64,000 nt of DNA, taken from the NCBI GenBank assembly GCA_947359465.1, contig OX375873.1, positions 37,606,437-37,670,436 on the forward strand, given 5' to 3'. This DNA comes from Metellina segmentata (taxonomy: Eukaryota > Arthropoda > Arachnida > Araneae > Tetragnathidae). The notes below the pieces were generated by a model. The model did not search any database and had not been told where the DNA came from. It was given only the letters and a program-made list of their open reading frames with translations. The translations under genes were made by a program, and so were the position numbers. Every line of letters begins with the position of its first letter. The stretch's first letter is position 1. Below are positions 23,519 to 35,621 of this stretch, piece by piece.

Positions 23519-24520
23519 GGGGACCAGGAAGGCCCTATCTCCTCCATGTTAAATTCACGAAATTCAAGACCCCTTTTCTCAATAACTATAATAGTAATCA
23601 ACACAAAATTTTTATGGTGGTTAGACTGATCTGTTATACAAACTTAAAAAATCCAATTTCCAAAAAATCAAAAAATGCCCGTGTTAAAATCTTTAGAGAT
23701 ATAACACAAATATGTCATAAAAATATTAAGTCATTATGTTCAGTAGATTCTGAGAAAACGGGGCATGAATCTTAAAAATCTAAGTTTTGAGAAAAATGGA
23801 TTTAAACATTTCAAATGAATTTTTATAAATAATTTTACGTCTAACCTTAATGAAATCCTGATTTATATAAAGTATGATCTCTTTCATTTTTAATACATGT
23901 ATCTGCAATTTTTTTTTTATGCTTTTCTTTCTATGGCGGGCCTTTTTACTGTATTCGGAGAGTTTTCGCTCTCCATCAATAACACGGTCTTAGTCCAGTT
24001 TTCTCAAAAATTTTTATAAAATGGCAGCCTGGATTGATTTTAACTCTAGATAATGTATAGCACTTTATAATATTTCCACTGTTGCAGCAAGAAACAGCAT
24101 CAAACACTCCCAGTTTTAAAGTTTGGATGGTTACAAACACATTTTTTGGAACGCGAGTCCAAATCACATTGTTCACCAATTCATTTGGGTTTTGAGTCTT
24201 TCCGTGAACAAATTTTTTCAACAATTCTGGATTCGCCAAGTCTCTGAAATTTGATTTAATTGTCTTCAAAATGTAGGCAGTATAAGGGAAGGCAATATGT
24301 GTGTGTTTATCATGGTAATACACATCACTCTTTTAGCTACAGCACGTTGAATTTCCACCAGCTTTCATTCCCAACTGGACAAAGACCGTGATTTGGATTT
24401 AAGTTACTTGACAGTAAATAAAAATATTCTGCCCAGACAGATTGTTGCATATTGTGCCGTAAACCAACATTTATCCTTATTGCTAGTCCATAACAGATCA
24501 AATGTCATGTCTCAGAAAAG
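23519..24520 (-). mobile_element. Mutator-like element fragment (3' part)
   Basis: The minus strand runs from a truncated transposase C-terminal region (24520-23970) through about 450 bp of AT-rich 3' sequence to GGCCTTCCTGGTCCCCTTAA at about 23540-23519. I infer this is the element's end because it is G+C-rich and sits at the point where the flanks change. I did not find the matching opposite end, so the element is 5'-truncated or that end has decayed. Confidence 0.5.
23970..24512 (-). pseudogene. Mutator-like transposase (Pfam 'Mutator-like' domain) C-terminal remnant
   Basis: On the minus strand, CYGLAIRINVG..MQQSVWAEYF is followed by NHGLCPVGNESWWKF, then a stop and frame change, then a 115-codon open frame with KTIKSNFRDLANPELLKKF, HGKTQNPNELVNNVIWTR, VPKNVFV and LGVFDAV..CNSG. 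This order (YYG.AIR..., VWA..., LCP.G..SWC..., P.Y..L....LL.KC.HGKTQN.NE..N...W.R.PK..FVG...L..G.YDAV) is, as I recall it, the C-terminal half of the uncharacterised Mutator-like transposases common in arthropod genomes. Full proteins are about 500-650 residues; the N-terminal zinc-binding part and first catalytic residues are missing. The expected Cys after SW is Trp. At least one stop and one frameshift break it. Confidence 0.75.
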
Positions 24521-25375
24521 CTAACTTATATCGCATGGTAAAATTAATAAAAATAGTTAGAAAAAAACTAAATGATTACAGTTAACTCTACTGTTACCAG
24601 ATTATCGAAAATAATTTGAGTAAAGTAAAGTAAAAAATATAATATACATTGTTGAGCAACAAAGATTAGAAATGTCCACAAACGGTTTGTTTACATTTGA
24701 AAGACCGTGTCAGATGTGAAGTGCTTATTGGAAACGTGCATAATTTTCAAACTTCCTCTTATTCTATTACCTAGTGTGATATATCATTGGAAAGAGGAGA
24801 TTTTGAACTATATAAAGGAGCAATAAAATAGAAATTGATTTTTTAGTCGAATTTTGCTTTCCCGGTCCAAGTGTGGAATTATAAGTAGATATAACTATAG
24901 TTCTGCTTTGATAGACACACGTATTTATAAAAGTGTTCTTATAGAATAGGAATTTATTTTAGCTGTTTAGTTTCTGCGTAAAAGCCTTATGAGACAAGTA
25001 TTAAGTAGCTTTATGGCAATCAATGTAACGAATAACACGATATTGCTTACAGATAGCTATGCAGTTTTTTCTTGCCAACTCTGATTTATCTATTGTATGA
25101 ACCCCATAAATTGCTGTTCTATTCACTTCTTTTCGTTCTGAAACGTATTTTGCTTTAACTTCAGAAGTATTCTGCATCAGTATTTTTATTGTTATTTTAT
25201 GAGTAGACCTAAATCCTAATACCTATTGTGTTCGGAAGCTAACTTAATTTGAAATTCAAACTATATTTGACGCTAAATTCGATATAACAAATCCTTTTAA
25301 ACGCTTTATACGCAACAATAATAATCAGGCGATAATTTAATTATATTCGTACCGAAACGTAACAAATTTAGTCAA
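24521..25375. other. AT-rich spacer, nothing recognised
   Basis: No feature supported. 'TTTCCCGGTCC' at 24859 faintly recalls the G+C-rich end at 23519 but is too short to use. Confidence 0.35.
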
Positions 25376-25379
25376 TTTG

Positions 25380-25665
25380 CGTTGCGATGCTTTCATCTTT
25401 CGCTCAAAGCAACTGGAATAATTTTCCCCCAAAAGAAACGCCGACTGTCATGCATATGCATTTCCGAATCCAGGCAAAGCAATTCGACACGAAAAGAAAA
25501 TAAAACGCGTAATTGTTCGCCGTGAACTAGAAATACAATGGCAGAGATGAGCAAAAAAAATCTCTGGAAGGAATATAGATTGCGAATTCTGTTCGTCTAA
25601 GAATGCCATGCTCGACTTTCCTAACGCCCAGGCGAGGAAATTTGCGAATAAAGTGATTCTAGCAT
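25380..25665. promoter_or_regulatory. G+C-richer island with a perfect ATGCATATGCAT palindrome
   Basis: ATGCATATGCAT at 25450-25461 is a perfect palindrome and equals the published MORE-type site for paired POU-domain factors. It sits in a block of about 280 bp with higher G+C and CpG than the flanks ('ACGCCGACTGTC', 'CTAACGCCCAGGCGAGG'). No coding frame or repeat copy covers it. A role as a regulatory element is inference from composition and motif. Confidence 0.35.
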
Positions 25666-26494
25666 TAAATGAATCTTGCTCGCAGTAAAAGAAATTCCTT
25701 TTTGGAATATTGTGACAAATATGTCACGAACTGAATGCTTCTCTTTTTCGGAGTCACGCTACATATATTTTTAGAAGTCGTGGTATCAGAACTGTCTAGT
25801 GTACATTTGGATTCTTGATGATAAATTACCTCGTTTCTAAGCACAGCAATGCCCAATAATTGCGATATCTAAATAAAATATTTGACAGTCACTGAGTTGA
25901 TTGTTTCAAGGGATATTAATATATTATATTTTATGGAGCAAAACTACTTTGAAAGCAGTTTTGAGATTGATACCAATATTACAAGACAAAAGCTCCCTGA
26001 AACTTCCATGGCAAGTTTTATAAGTGTATGTAACATTAATGTTTAGTTTGACTTTTGATGTGACAAAAAGGTATTTTAGCAGCGCACAAAAATCTGAAAT
26101 GTAAACTTCATTCCGGCAGGGTGCAATAATGTCTAAAATAGAAAAACAATTTAAATAACATTACACAAAATCAAAACTAGCAGATATAATCTAAAACATT
26201 ATCAGTTTTCAATATTTTTTAAGGGAAAGATAACAGTGAAGGAATTTAATACGAATCACAGCTTAAATGATGACATTTAAAATATGATGGCTGTTGTAGT
26301 TCGTAACATATAGTTTAATGTTGTGAATGACAACAGTTGCCATACTATATTTTGAAACATTTTGATTTAATCTGGGTTTTCATATTAAAATTTATATTTT
26401 TTGATTTTTTTATTTCAAATACTAAGTTGAAATTCCTATATTTTGAAAATTACTTAATAGTAAATATAAACTGTTGTATATCGTTCCCTATATA
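25666..26494. other. AT-rich spacer, nothing recognised
   Basis: No feature supported. The 63-codon minus frame (25856-25665) has no recognised motif. Confidence 0.35.
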
Positions 26495-27640
26495 CACAGA
26501 GCGACCACTTTACTATGACCTCCCCGTCAATATGTTGTTGGGCCACCTTTTGCCTTTAATTCAGCATTGATTCTTCTTGGAATGGACTCTACCAGATGTT
26601 GATCTGTCGTTTGTGAAATCTGAGACCATGTTTAAAAGAATGACACTTTACAAGTGCGATTGGAGGGCTGTGGATCTAGACGTCAGATGGCTCTTTCAAC
26701 CTCATCTCACACATTCTCAATACGATTAAGTTCTGTGGAATGTGAGGGTCACCTGAACAAAGTGACCTCTCCTTCATGTTCCTCAAAAAAATCCTGTACA
26801 ATACCAGCCCTATGGTAGGACGCATTGTCCTGTTAAAAGTACCCATCGACAATGCGATGAACCATTAGCATTACAGGACGCATTTGGCCAGCAATGATGT
26901 TTAGGTATGATGTCTGATTCAGGCTTTCATCCACACGAAATAAAGGGCCCAAAGCATACCACGAAAACATTCCCCTAACCATCACATTGCTTCCACCAGC
27001 TTGAAAGCAATGCACTTAGAATACATGCTTTCTTGCTGTTTCCGCAAAACTCTAACTCACCCATCTGCATGGTGTAACTTAAATCGGGATTCATCGGACC
27101 ACATTAAGTTTTTCCATTTTCCAATGTCTAATCCTTGTTTGTCTGAGCTAACTTGAAACGTTTTATCTTGTTTGCTACAGCGAGCAACAGTGTTCGGCAT
27201 GGGCCATCGGCTTCTACAGACCATACGATGCGAGGTACGGCGAACAGTGCCAATACCTCCAGTGCGCTCAGATATACTTTGAGACGAACCTTGATAAAGA
27301 TCTGCTGCAATTTGCTGCACTGTTACCCTCATGTTCTCTTTTACAATTCGGGAGACTCTCCGTTCCGCCCGATCATTCACTACTCGGTGACGACCACAAT
27401 TTGCACGTTCAGGCGCAGTTTTTTTCTTGACATTCCAGTCTTGATACACTTTCTCTACAGCTGCTCGTGAACATTTCACAAATGCGGCAGTGTCGCTAAT
27501 ACTCGCGCCATGACTCCGAGCTTCTACTATCAATCACCCCACGTTCAAAGTCTGTAAAATCACGTTTTTTCCCCATATATTCACAAACAATTCACCTGTA
27601 CTACTGTCTCAGGAACTCAGATTTCTTCTTTTACAAGAGG
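26495..27640 (-). mobile_element. Tc1-like transposon, decayed
   Basis: The right end relative to the gene (left in the window) is CAGAGCGACCACTTTACTA at about 26497-26515, preceded by TATA, consistent with a Tc1 terminal repeat at a TA target. The gene runs on the minus strand from 27576. I could not find the matching repeat beyond the gene start, so that end (about 27640) appears truncated or replaced. Confidence 0.8.
26527..27576 (-). pseudogene. Tc1-like transposase, near full length, frameshifted
   Basis: ATG at 27576 gives MGKKRDFTDFERG. An extra four bases (GATA, about 27524-27530) then shift the frame, after which IVEARSHGASISDTAAFV continues for 158 codons: paired helix-turn-helix DNA-binding region, GR(H)-type linker, RTSHRMV, and the first catalytic Asp in WSDESRF. 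The next segment contains MVRGMFSW, then a stop replaces the second Gln of the usual FQQDN motif before the second catalytic Asp, then YHRA, EEHEGEV, SHSTELNRIENV with the acidic third residue, DPQPSN, LVESIPRRI and GGPTTY before the stop at 26527. The span of about 350 codons equals family length. The stops and shifts make it non-functional. The transposase would cut and paste DNA at TA sites. Confidence 0.9.
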
Positions 27641-28640
27641 GCTCTGCTTCCTGCTCGCCTACGCTCGCCAGTAGGACCAACTTTTGATAGCATCGAATTT
27701 ATTTATTAACCAATTTCAAAAATTATTGTAAGAAAGATTACATTCTAAGGTTTCCCATGATGTTTTCAAATTAAAAAACTAATAGTAATAAGCACAGATA
27801 TGACAATTTTAACAAAAAAAAATAACTGAAATGTTCCGATTTTTCTCGAATTTCACAAAAAATATTATCAGGAACCAAATTGAAATTTCAAAAAATTTAG
27901 ACGAGCTGCTAAAGTTTACGTTTAGAGGTACTCTAAAAAAACTCACTGCTGAAGACTGAAAATTTGTATGTGTTTTGCTCACTCGCGGTAGAAATTTCGT
28001 TTTTTTCGACTTTGATACTTAATGCACCCTAAACTAACAGTCGCAACGGAAAAAATTATTCTTTATCTAGTTCTCTGTACAAACTTAACAAACCTTTGTT
28101 TAATTTCGTAATTTTCTAATCCGTACTTTCTCGGGAAAACGTCTAAGAATCGAGAGAAAATAGCGAGTTTTCAATACTGCAGCTGCGACAGCGGCTACGC
28201 TTTTTACATTTTGAGAGATACTACCCTAGCCCTATAGCTGAACCATCGAGACGCAATGGGTCTATTTGCTTAAAACTGTTTAATTTTAAACTAAAAGTGG
28301 CCGCCTAGTGTATAACTTAACGATTAAGTGCATGTCTATCAAATGAAAACAAATCTGTTTAAAAAATAACCAGGGAATAAAGGAGTGAAGTGATAGATTT
28401 GTTGAATTACGGTATTTATATAATAGATTAATGTCTGCAACCTACGTGTTATTTTCGTACTGGTTCGTCATAATCACGTCTCTGTTAATAATTACCATTA
28501 AATTTAATTGATAATTGAGATCAAAACTGCTAATATCAACATTACAACTATCGCAAATTATTAAATACCGGTTTTTTCCATTTTCTATAAACACGAATTA
28601 TGCAACATGTACTCAATGTAGAAGTAGAGGGTAGAGCAGA
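27641..28640. other. AT-rich spacer; possible old repeat around 27750-28060
   Basis: No element could be defined. The stretch 28120-28260 is a little richer in G+C ('AGCTGCGACAGCGGCTACG'). Confidence 0.35.
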
Positions 28641-28644
28641 GGTA

Positions 28645-28950
28645 AACCAGTTTGTGTAGACTGGCGGATCAGCAACTTATAGATTGAAACTCGATCGAAC
28701 CAAAGACCGTCGTGTATGTGTGAGCTGGTACAACACCTTCTATAGGAGGTGTTGGCTGGTATCACTTTAAATCTATTGTGGCATGCAATATTTTCACGAT
28801 GGTGTGGTTAGGAAGATGGAAGAGTGGGTAGAGCGAACTATGGTATTGATCCCGTCATCTAATCATAGTTCAAAATTACGAGGTGTACTAGGATCCTTTC
28901 CTTCAGAATTAATCCCGGACAGTCACAACGAAGTGCAACGAAAATAAATT
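28645..28950 (+). mobile_element. tRNA-derived SINE family A, diverged copy
   Basis: Order of landmarks matches the SINE at 8082 read in its own orientation: a decayed head with GAAACTCGATCGAACC (28687), a TTAAATCTATTGTGGC segment (28769), TAGTTCAAAATTACGAGGTG (28866), CCTTTCCTTCAGAATTAATCCCGGACAGTCAC and a GTGCAACG end near 28940. The B box is mutated, so transcription is unlikely. It lies tail-to-tail with the next copy. Confidence 0.75.
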
Positions 28951-28989
28951 CTATGAACGAACTTTGTATTTATAAGTTTGGGTAGGTAT

Positions 28990-29278
28990 TTTTTAATTAA
29001 CTTCGCGCTGGAGTAGCACAACGGGTTATTAACGACGGTCCTGGATCAATCCCAATCAGAAATATTCGAGGACAGCACCACGTAATTTCGAGACACGGCC
29101 GGATTAAGAGACAACACCTGAGCTAACACCCCCTCTACAAACGTCCACACCACACGAACGCGAGGACATTGGAGGCCACGACGGATTTTACGTGTACCAT
29201 CCCTTTGTACATAACGGTCTTTAGCTGGATTTGAACGCGTAACCGTTTGAAACCGCAACTTTCTGATAAGGTTAATAT
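28990..29278 (-). mobile_element. tRNA-derived SINE family A, diverged copy (opposite orientation)
   Basis: On the minus strand it starts near 29278 with AACCTTATCAGAAAGTTGCGG and GGTTACGCGTTCAAATCC (B-box-like), followed by ATCCGTCGTGGCCTCCA, GGTGTTAGCTCAGGTGTTGTC, GCCGTGTCTCGAAATTACG, GATTGATCCAGGACCGTCG and GTTGTGCTACTCCAGCGCG near 28995. This is the same order as the copy at 8082-9181. The pair 28645/28990 forms an imperfect inverted arrangement separated by about 40 bp. Confidence 0.8.
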
Positions 29279-29279
29279 G

Positions 29280-32200
29280 TAAAACACAGATATTTTTCAG
29301 ACTAATGTCTGCCTATTTAAACCATTAGATGCCTTCTACCCTTATGATTCAATCATCCTCTCACATTTTTATGTTTAATAAGTTAATTATTTTAATACAA
29401 TTATTAAAAACTAGTAATGTTTAATCACTGTTGAAAATGTGAGATGAAAGCGTTCTTTTGTAGCAATGGTAACTACGTAATTATTTTAATCACTCTAATG
29501 ATGTCTTTAAAATTCCTAGTCGCTCTTTTAAGATAAATTTATTATCCACTTGAACACTTAAACAAAATAATGATTAGCGGATTATTTAAAAACATTTAAA
29601 CAAAACGAAATGAAAAGCAATTGGTGTGCCTGCAATAAATTTAAATCTAAATGGCAGGAACATAAATGATTATTGCTTATAACCACCCAATCTTTATTTT
29701 ACATCAAATTTTTAATTATTTTTAATTCATAGCTTCCGTAATTTTTTCTCGAAAACCTTAGTTTATAACATTAAAAAGCATTTTTAATTTTGACAGTTAA
29801 AGTTGTTTTCAAAAGTTAAATCAATTTAATATATAATATTGTAATGAATATTGTAATGAATAGTGTAATAATAATAATATTGTAATGAATAGAACTGGTA
29901 ATATAAATCACAAAGTGTTTTGAAATTCATTGCATCATTTAATCATTGCACACAATGCTGAAAGAGAGGAATTAAATTACTTATACTAGTATACTTCAAA
30001 TGGATTATAACCATAATTTTAAACTAATGTTGAAGATGTTGACTCATTTTAAAACATGCTTTGAGTTAATAGTAATAGGTTATGTTTAAAACATTATATA
30101 ATATCTAGTGGTCAAAAAATTATACTTTACCGTAAGACTCTCATTAACACTGTAATTTTTAAGCGAAAAAAAATGGACAGCACGTTGTATTTTAAATCAA
30201 TGAAATTTGCTTCATATATAAAAAAAATGAGTTAAAGGTTCCGTCAAAATGGTCACATTCTCCCCCTAAGCATACACACCTTTTTTGTACACAATATAAC
30301 TTTCTTTAATAAAAAAACGTCTCCGCGTTTTACTTTTAAACTGAAATGCTTATAAAATCTGTAAAAAATTGTTCTAGAGAAAATATGACTGTTCATATAA
30401 GAGTATACGATCAAATAGTGTACCACAAGGTGATCATATATAACTATATACGAATATCTGTACATGGGAGGCATTGATAATAGGTTCAAGATATTTGAAA
30501 ATACAGGCTTTTTATAATAATTTTATCCAATGTTTTTTGATCTTTCTAATGATATTCAACACTGTGTCCAGTATGAATACATAAAGATAAGTTAAAAGAG
30601 ATTTAAATAATTGAGAGTGTAGCGTAAAATGTTTTTTTGGGTGACATAGTGTCGTATACATTCGAGACACAGATATATGTATATGTATGGCAGATCACAC
30701 GAAAATACTTTATGTTTGAGTGTGAAGCTATATTTTTTATACACATATTTTTTTACAAAACGGTAAATTATACAGTATTTATGTAATGTAATTTTGCACC
30801 TAAAATTTGAACTTTTTATCTTTCAGGTAATTATCCTGTGCTTTCTATCTCGAGTTAAGTACAGTTGTGCTTGTTTTCGAAAATACTCCAATTATGTTTT
30901 CCATTAATTCCTAAAATTATATTGGAACTATTTTGACAAAGGGTAAGTGTTTACTTGTTCTACAATTTTAGATTTTTAAAATACAAAAGTAAATAGCAAT
31001 AGTTATTATTTCTGGTATTAATTAAATTTTTTTTATGGAATGTAGAAAACAATAGTTCTTATAAGATTTTACGTGTGTCGTACTTCTACTTAATTTACTT
31101 TTATCTCCTCCAAAGCTGAAGCATACTTGAAATGCTGATTTAAAATAAGAATTGAAATAAATGTTTTATTTTTTTCATTTTTTGAGTGAATTCTAAAAAT
31201 CTAAAATACAAAGACAGTTTTTGAGAGTAAAAAAGTTACGTGTTCACAGTTTTTGCAGTACAGAAAGTCTGAAAGTTTTGTATTTGTCCTACAGCGATCT
31301 AAGATTAAGGAAAATAGTTCAAACTAATAGAATGGTTTGATTAGAATATTTTCATCACACGAATTTGTCTTGAAAAGAAACGGCGAGAGCTATTTTTAGA
31401 TTTTTTAAAGAGATCGAATACATTATTTCATTTTCAAGAAAATCTTTTGTAATATGTAAGCCGTATATGATTACATTAAGTCAAATTTTTCGTTTTGTCA
31501 CACTATGAATTTAAAACAAAGTAGGCATATTTTATTCTACAAGATGTGTTAACTAGGTGTTGAGAACAAAAGTTTTTCAATGAACAAATCTAAAGAACCT
31601 TTGGTTAGGAAGAACAAGGAATAATTGAAGTTAAAAATTATAAAATTTGAAAAGTGTTTGAAACTACAGTTAAAAAGGTGCTGATTAGCCAAAACCATTC
31701 ATTGTCTTGTCTTAAAACACAATTCAATGGACATTTTAGCATTTTAAAACCTTTTTTTACATACTGGTTATATTCTACAATTTTTTTTGTGCTCAAATTC
31801 CACTCTATAGGGTATAAATAATATTATTAATTACTAAATTACATTTGAGCTGTGAAATGCAACTTTAAACTCTTTTGTAAATAGTAAACAAGATAGTGAC
31901 GACGTAGTCAGTGGGATTTTATTCATTTAAATTTAGGTTGTATTCAAGTCATTCCTTTTACTAATTCTGAATCATCCAAAGGAGTTCAAATTATTTTCAG
32001 TTAACAAGGTCAGTTAAAAAGAATCCGATTCCAAATTACATTATTTATGTTTGTAAGGAATATAAATGTCTATTCTTAGTTGTTACGTGCAGGGTTTATA
32101 AAATACAGAAAGGTTTCTATATTAAACTCCATGTGACTTGTTAGAAGACTATAAAACAATATATATAAAGAGAAATAGCAGATTTTCCATTAAAACTTTT

Positions 32201-32550
32201 AGTGTTTTATTGTTTGTTTTTATTACAAATAAATATGTTTGGTAAATTTCAGTTCAGAATAGAAAAAGAAAAACATCATTTGAACAAAAATCTTGCCCTT
32301 TCCTTTAAAAAATTGCTCAAGCTATTAAAATATAAAAACTATTTAGCAATCCATCGTTAGTACCATGATTTTGGAAAAAATCTTTGTGTATTCCTTTGTC
32401 GATAATGCTTGTAGATTCATACCTCCAAATTCTAAACACTTAAATGCCCCTTGATTACTCGAATTTTCGAACTTAAAATTATTCAGCAGAGTATATGTAC
32501 CGGCATTGTATATGCCAGTAAACTAACGACCGAAATACTAAAAAATAGTT
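29280..32550. other. Long AT-rich spacer
   Basis: No gene or defined element. A small tandem array of 'ATATTGTAATGAATA' (about three copies) is at 29835-29895. The 78-codon minus frame at 30489-30253 has no recognisable domain. Confidence 0.4.
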
Positions 32551-32559
32551 TGTTTTTTC

Positions 32560-32745
32560 TCTTTTCTCGTAGAGGGTGGTGCAGATTTGATTTATGTTAC
32601 TTACCCAGAGAGTATTTATGTCCTGAGTCAGTTGAACTTTCCTTGCGCATTAAGTCCGTTATTTGACGCTGTCTTGCGTGGCCATATATAGCCCTTATGC
32701 CATAAAACTCAACTAACCAATCTTAGGATGTAATGAAATGAAGAA
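32560..32745 (+). repeat. Possible SINE tail fragment
   Basis: A compact higher-G+C block (GAGAGTATTTATGTCCTGAG.. TCTTGCGTGGCC) ends with 'CTTATGCCATAAAACTCAAC' and 'TAACCAATCTT'. I associate endings of the form GCCATAAAAC...AATCAATC with spider SINEs, but there is no second copy in the window to support this. Confidence 0.25.
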
Positions 32746-33435
32746 ATTATAGGACTTAAATCAGGAATTGTTTCCATACCACAATATTGAATAAAATACA
32801 TTAAAATTTATTAGGAAAAAGTTTTCTATACAGACAAATACACAAAGTGACTGATATGATGGCTATATTTTCAGGTTTTGAAATTTGACCTCATGCAAAA
32901 CGAAGTTGTAAGACAATATCTTAAGAATTTCTAAATGAAGCATCTAGAAATATATTAAAAAAAAAAAAGGATCTAGAAAACTAGAGTTATTGACAAACCG
33001 CATTCATACCAGTAGGCACTTCTGCTTCTGAATGAACCTTTGACGTAACGATAAAAATTGTCGTTCGTATTAGAGTCCTGGTGGTACTATGTCCTACAAT
33101 CACAGAATTTGCTACTACTAACGATTGGTTAGTAAGTCTTAGGAGTACATTGCAAAAACACGAACCTAATTAACATTGAAATATGGATTATTATCCAATA
33201 AATGATGATAACTGGTGATGTTAATTTTCACCAATCTCCCGAACCGGTTTCCGCACATTGTTGATTGCCTCTTTATAAACCATATTGCTCACTTTACATA
33301 CATATCAATCGGTTTATATAAGTAAAGTGACAAGTCGGCAAGTGAAGATTTCACACTAACAATAAACAAGACTTTTGAAACGGGGTAAAAGCTGCCTTAC
33401 ACAATATTAACCTACTCGGAACATGTCTCGTAGTT
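32746..33435. other. AT-rich spacer, nothing recognised
   Basis: No feature supported. Confidence 0.35.
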
Positions 33436-33439
33436 TTAA

Positions 33440-33790
33440 AATCCCGGAAAACATTCATTTCCATTCGTGAAACAAACGTCCCCTCAAGATCCCTCGCAAA
33501 GCCAGGATATGAGACCTCTCCAATCTTTCCCAGCTTTGGGCGGCCAAGTAACTGTTAATCACTGAAATGGTGTCCATTCCTTTTAGCAACAATCCTCCGG
33601 AGGGTCCGGCACAGGAGTTTCCCGACTCCTGGAAATCCTGATGTTTGTACTCCTTATCTGCGCCTCCTATTCCCACAGGATGACGAGGCTCCATTACTGA
33701 AACCGGACTATCTGCCGGATGATGCAGGAGTTATGGTATTTTGTTGCTGGGGTTGGGATAAGGATCCCCTCTCATGAGCTCTGGAGACAC
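33440..33790. other. G+C-richer non-coding island
   Basis: A block of about 350 bp with unusually high G+C for the window ('CAATCCTCCGGAGGGTCCGG', 'CTCCTATTCCCACAGGATG'). It contains a CCTCCGGAGG palindrome at 33594-33603 and inverted GGAGT/ACTCC words. A 79-codon minus frame (33694-33455) shows no known motif; its Gly/Arg richness follows base composition. Candidate regulatory element or an unrecognised repeat. Confidence 0.35.
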
Positions 33791-33835
33791 TCACGAATAA
33801 TGTATATATATATATATAAAAAGGCAGGGAGATAG

Positions 33836-34212
33836 GGGTTCGAGATATGTGCAGATCCATCCAATCAGTAGCCTTCATAATTTAATTCAGACTTATTTGC
33901 TGAAGTCCATTTTTGATGAAATTATGCCAGTACAGTTTGCGGTAGCGATGGGATTTCTGAGGTACGAGGAAGAAGATGGAAACCGTGTGATTGCTTCGTG
34001 GACTATTTTTGTGTTGATTAATTTAGGTTCGAGATGTGTGCATGTCCATTGAATCAGTAACATTTATAATTTAAATCAGATCTTATTTGCTGCAGTACGT
34101 TTTTTGATGAAATTATACGGGCAGTTTGAGGTAGAGATGAGATTTTTGAAGCACAAAAAGTGGATGCTAGTGGCTTTGTGACTGCTTCGAGGATTTTTAA
34201 TGATGTGTCGTT
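33836..34212 (+). repeat. Head-to-tail dimer of a ~188-bp unit
   Basis: 'GGTTCGAGATATGTGCAG' (33838) and 'GGTTCGAGATGTGTGCATG' (34026) start two aligned units. Each continues with CAATCAGTA..TTATAATTTAA, TTATTTGCTG.AGT, TTTTTGATGAAATTAT, CAGTTTG.GGTAG.GATG and GTG..TGCTTCG. Divergence is moderate. The 67-codon frame at 33849-34052 spans only the first unit and is not maintained in the second, so it is not coding. Confidence 0.75.
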
Positions 34213-34324
34213 CATTATAACTTATCAATTGTAACTCAAACGTTACCGTACATACTTCATAGGACATTTTTTATGCTGTTTCGCAAAATAACTCTTGAAA
34301 AGAGGCTTACATAACTCTCCTGGT

Positions 34325-34480
34325 TGTTAACTGGACGATGTATCTTGTCATAATGAATACTGACCAGATCTTGATGGACAAGGTATCTTGTCATTAGAAA
34401 CATAATGACCAATTCTTGGTTTGTCATCATAAAAAATCGTCAATATCTTGATGAATCATTTGTTTCTTCGAAACCCTTAG
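34325..34480 (-). repeat. Minisatellite, ~45-bp unit, minus orientation
   Basis: On the minus strand the units read 'GTCCATCAAGATCTGGTCAG' (34380-34350) with variants toward 34455. The same unit forms the array at 42320-42520 on the plus strand. About three degenerate copies are visible. Confidence 0.65.
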
Positions 34481-35617
34481 GAGTGTTAAAGGAACCAATA
34501 CATAAAAACTCTATGAAGAGAATGCTAAATTCTGAAATAATATATTTGTGTTCGAATCATTTCTAAAATAGGGCATAAATATATAGAATGGTTTCTACAA
34601 ACGTTATTTTTTACAACTCTTAATCCATACAATTGCACTTTTAGTTCCAAGAAGTTTCTTGGAATGAAAAAGTGTAGTGTCTAAGATTAGAGAGTTTTAT
34701 CACATGAAGCGTAAACAGATTTGAAGTGACAAATAATATCCAACTTTAAAACATTTTATTAAGTGGGAAGTGAGTTCTGTCAGCTGTAACCAGAGGTTGT
34801 ATGAATTTGAAGCGAGATATAATGGTAGGCGGTTGAATATTTTGTTAGAAAAAGTTCTTATCATTGCAAGGAAATAAATATATAACTGAAACTTTCTGGA
34901 AACAGTTTAAGGAAAAATGTAATCTGAGTCCAAAAATAAAATTAAATCGGCATCTTTGACCAAAAACGAAATATTTAGCAATTCTATTTTGATATATTTT
35001 AAACATATTTTAACTCGTGAAGTTTGTTTCGTGATGCTATTTCTTTTTATATCAGTTGTGTTTCTTTTAGAACAATGAAGCGTCTAATAATTTTAAAATT
35101 CCAACGTTTTCCAGTGGACACATAATCCAATGACAACAATATTCCAACGTCCAATGGAACCAATATTCCAACCGTCCAAGGAACGTCCACAAATTCAAGG
35201 ATAAACAATACGACTGCGAAAGAATATTGTAAATGATTTATATGAATACTTTAAATTTCTTAAGTTTGAGAATTAACTTTATGCATCTATCTTTATTAAT
35301 ATTATTTACCTATATATAGCAACAAAAAACAAGATATAAACAGTGAATCAATAGTTTGTCCACAAAAATGTCGGTACAAAAAGATTCTTGGAAATTGTTA
35401 ATGGGGTAGTATTTAAGAAAAAAGTATTAATTGATATATAATGCTTTCCTGTTCTTCCATTATCCAAGAGAATATATGCGCGATAAATATAAGTTGATTA
35501 ATCAGCAAAGCTCTGTTGATGAATTGACGACTTTAAGCAGTAACACATAACTTGACATCTTTTCAGAGTCACTGATTTCAATACAAGAAATGGTCGCATT
35601 ATAATTTGTTTATAAGA
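34481..35617. other. AT-rich spacer
   Basis: No element recognised. A small duplicated 'ATTCCAAC.GTCCAA.GGAAC' motif occurs at about 35141-35185. Confidence 0.35.
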
Positions 35618-35621
35618 TATA

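Noticed and set aside
27128..27470. Additional frames on both strands over the Tc1 gene
   Set aside because: Shadows of the Tc1 transposase reading frame.
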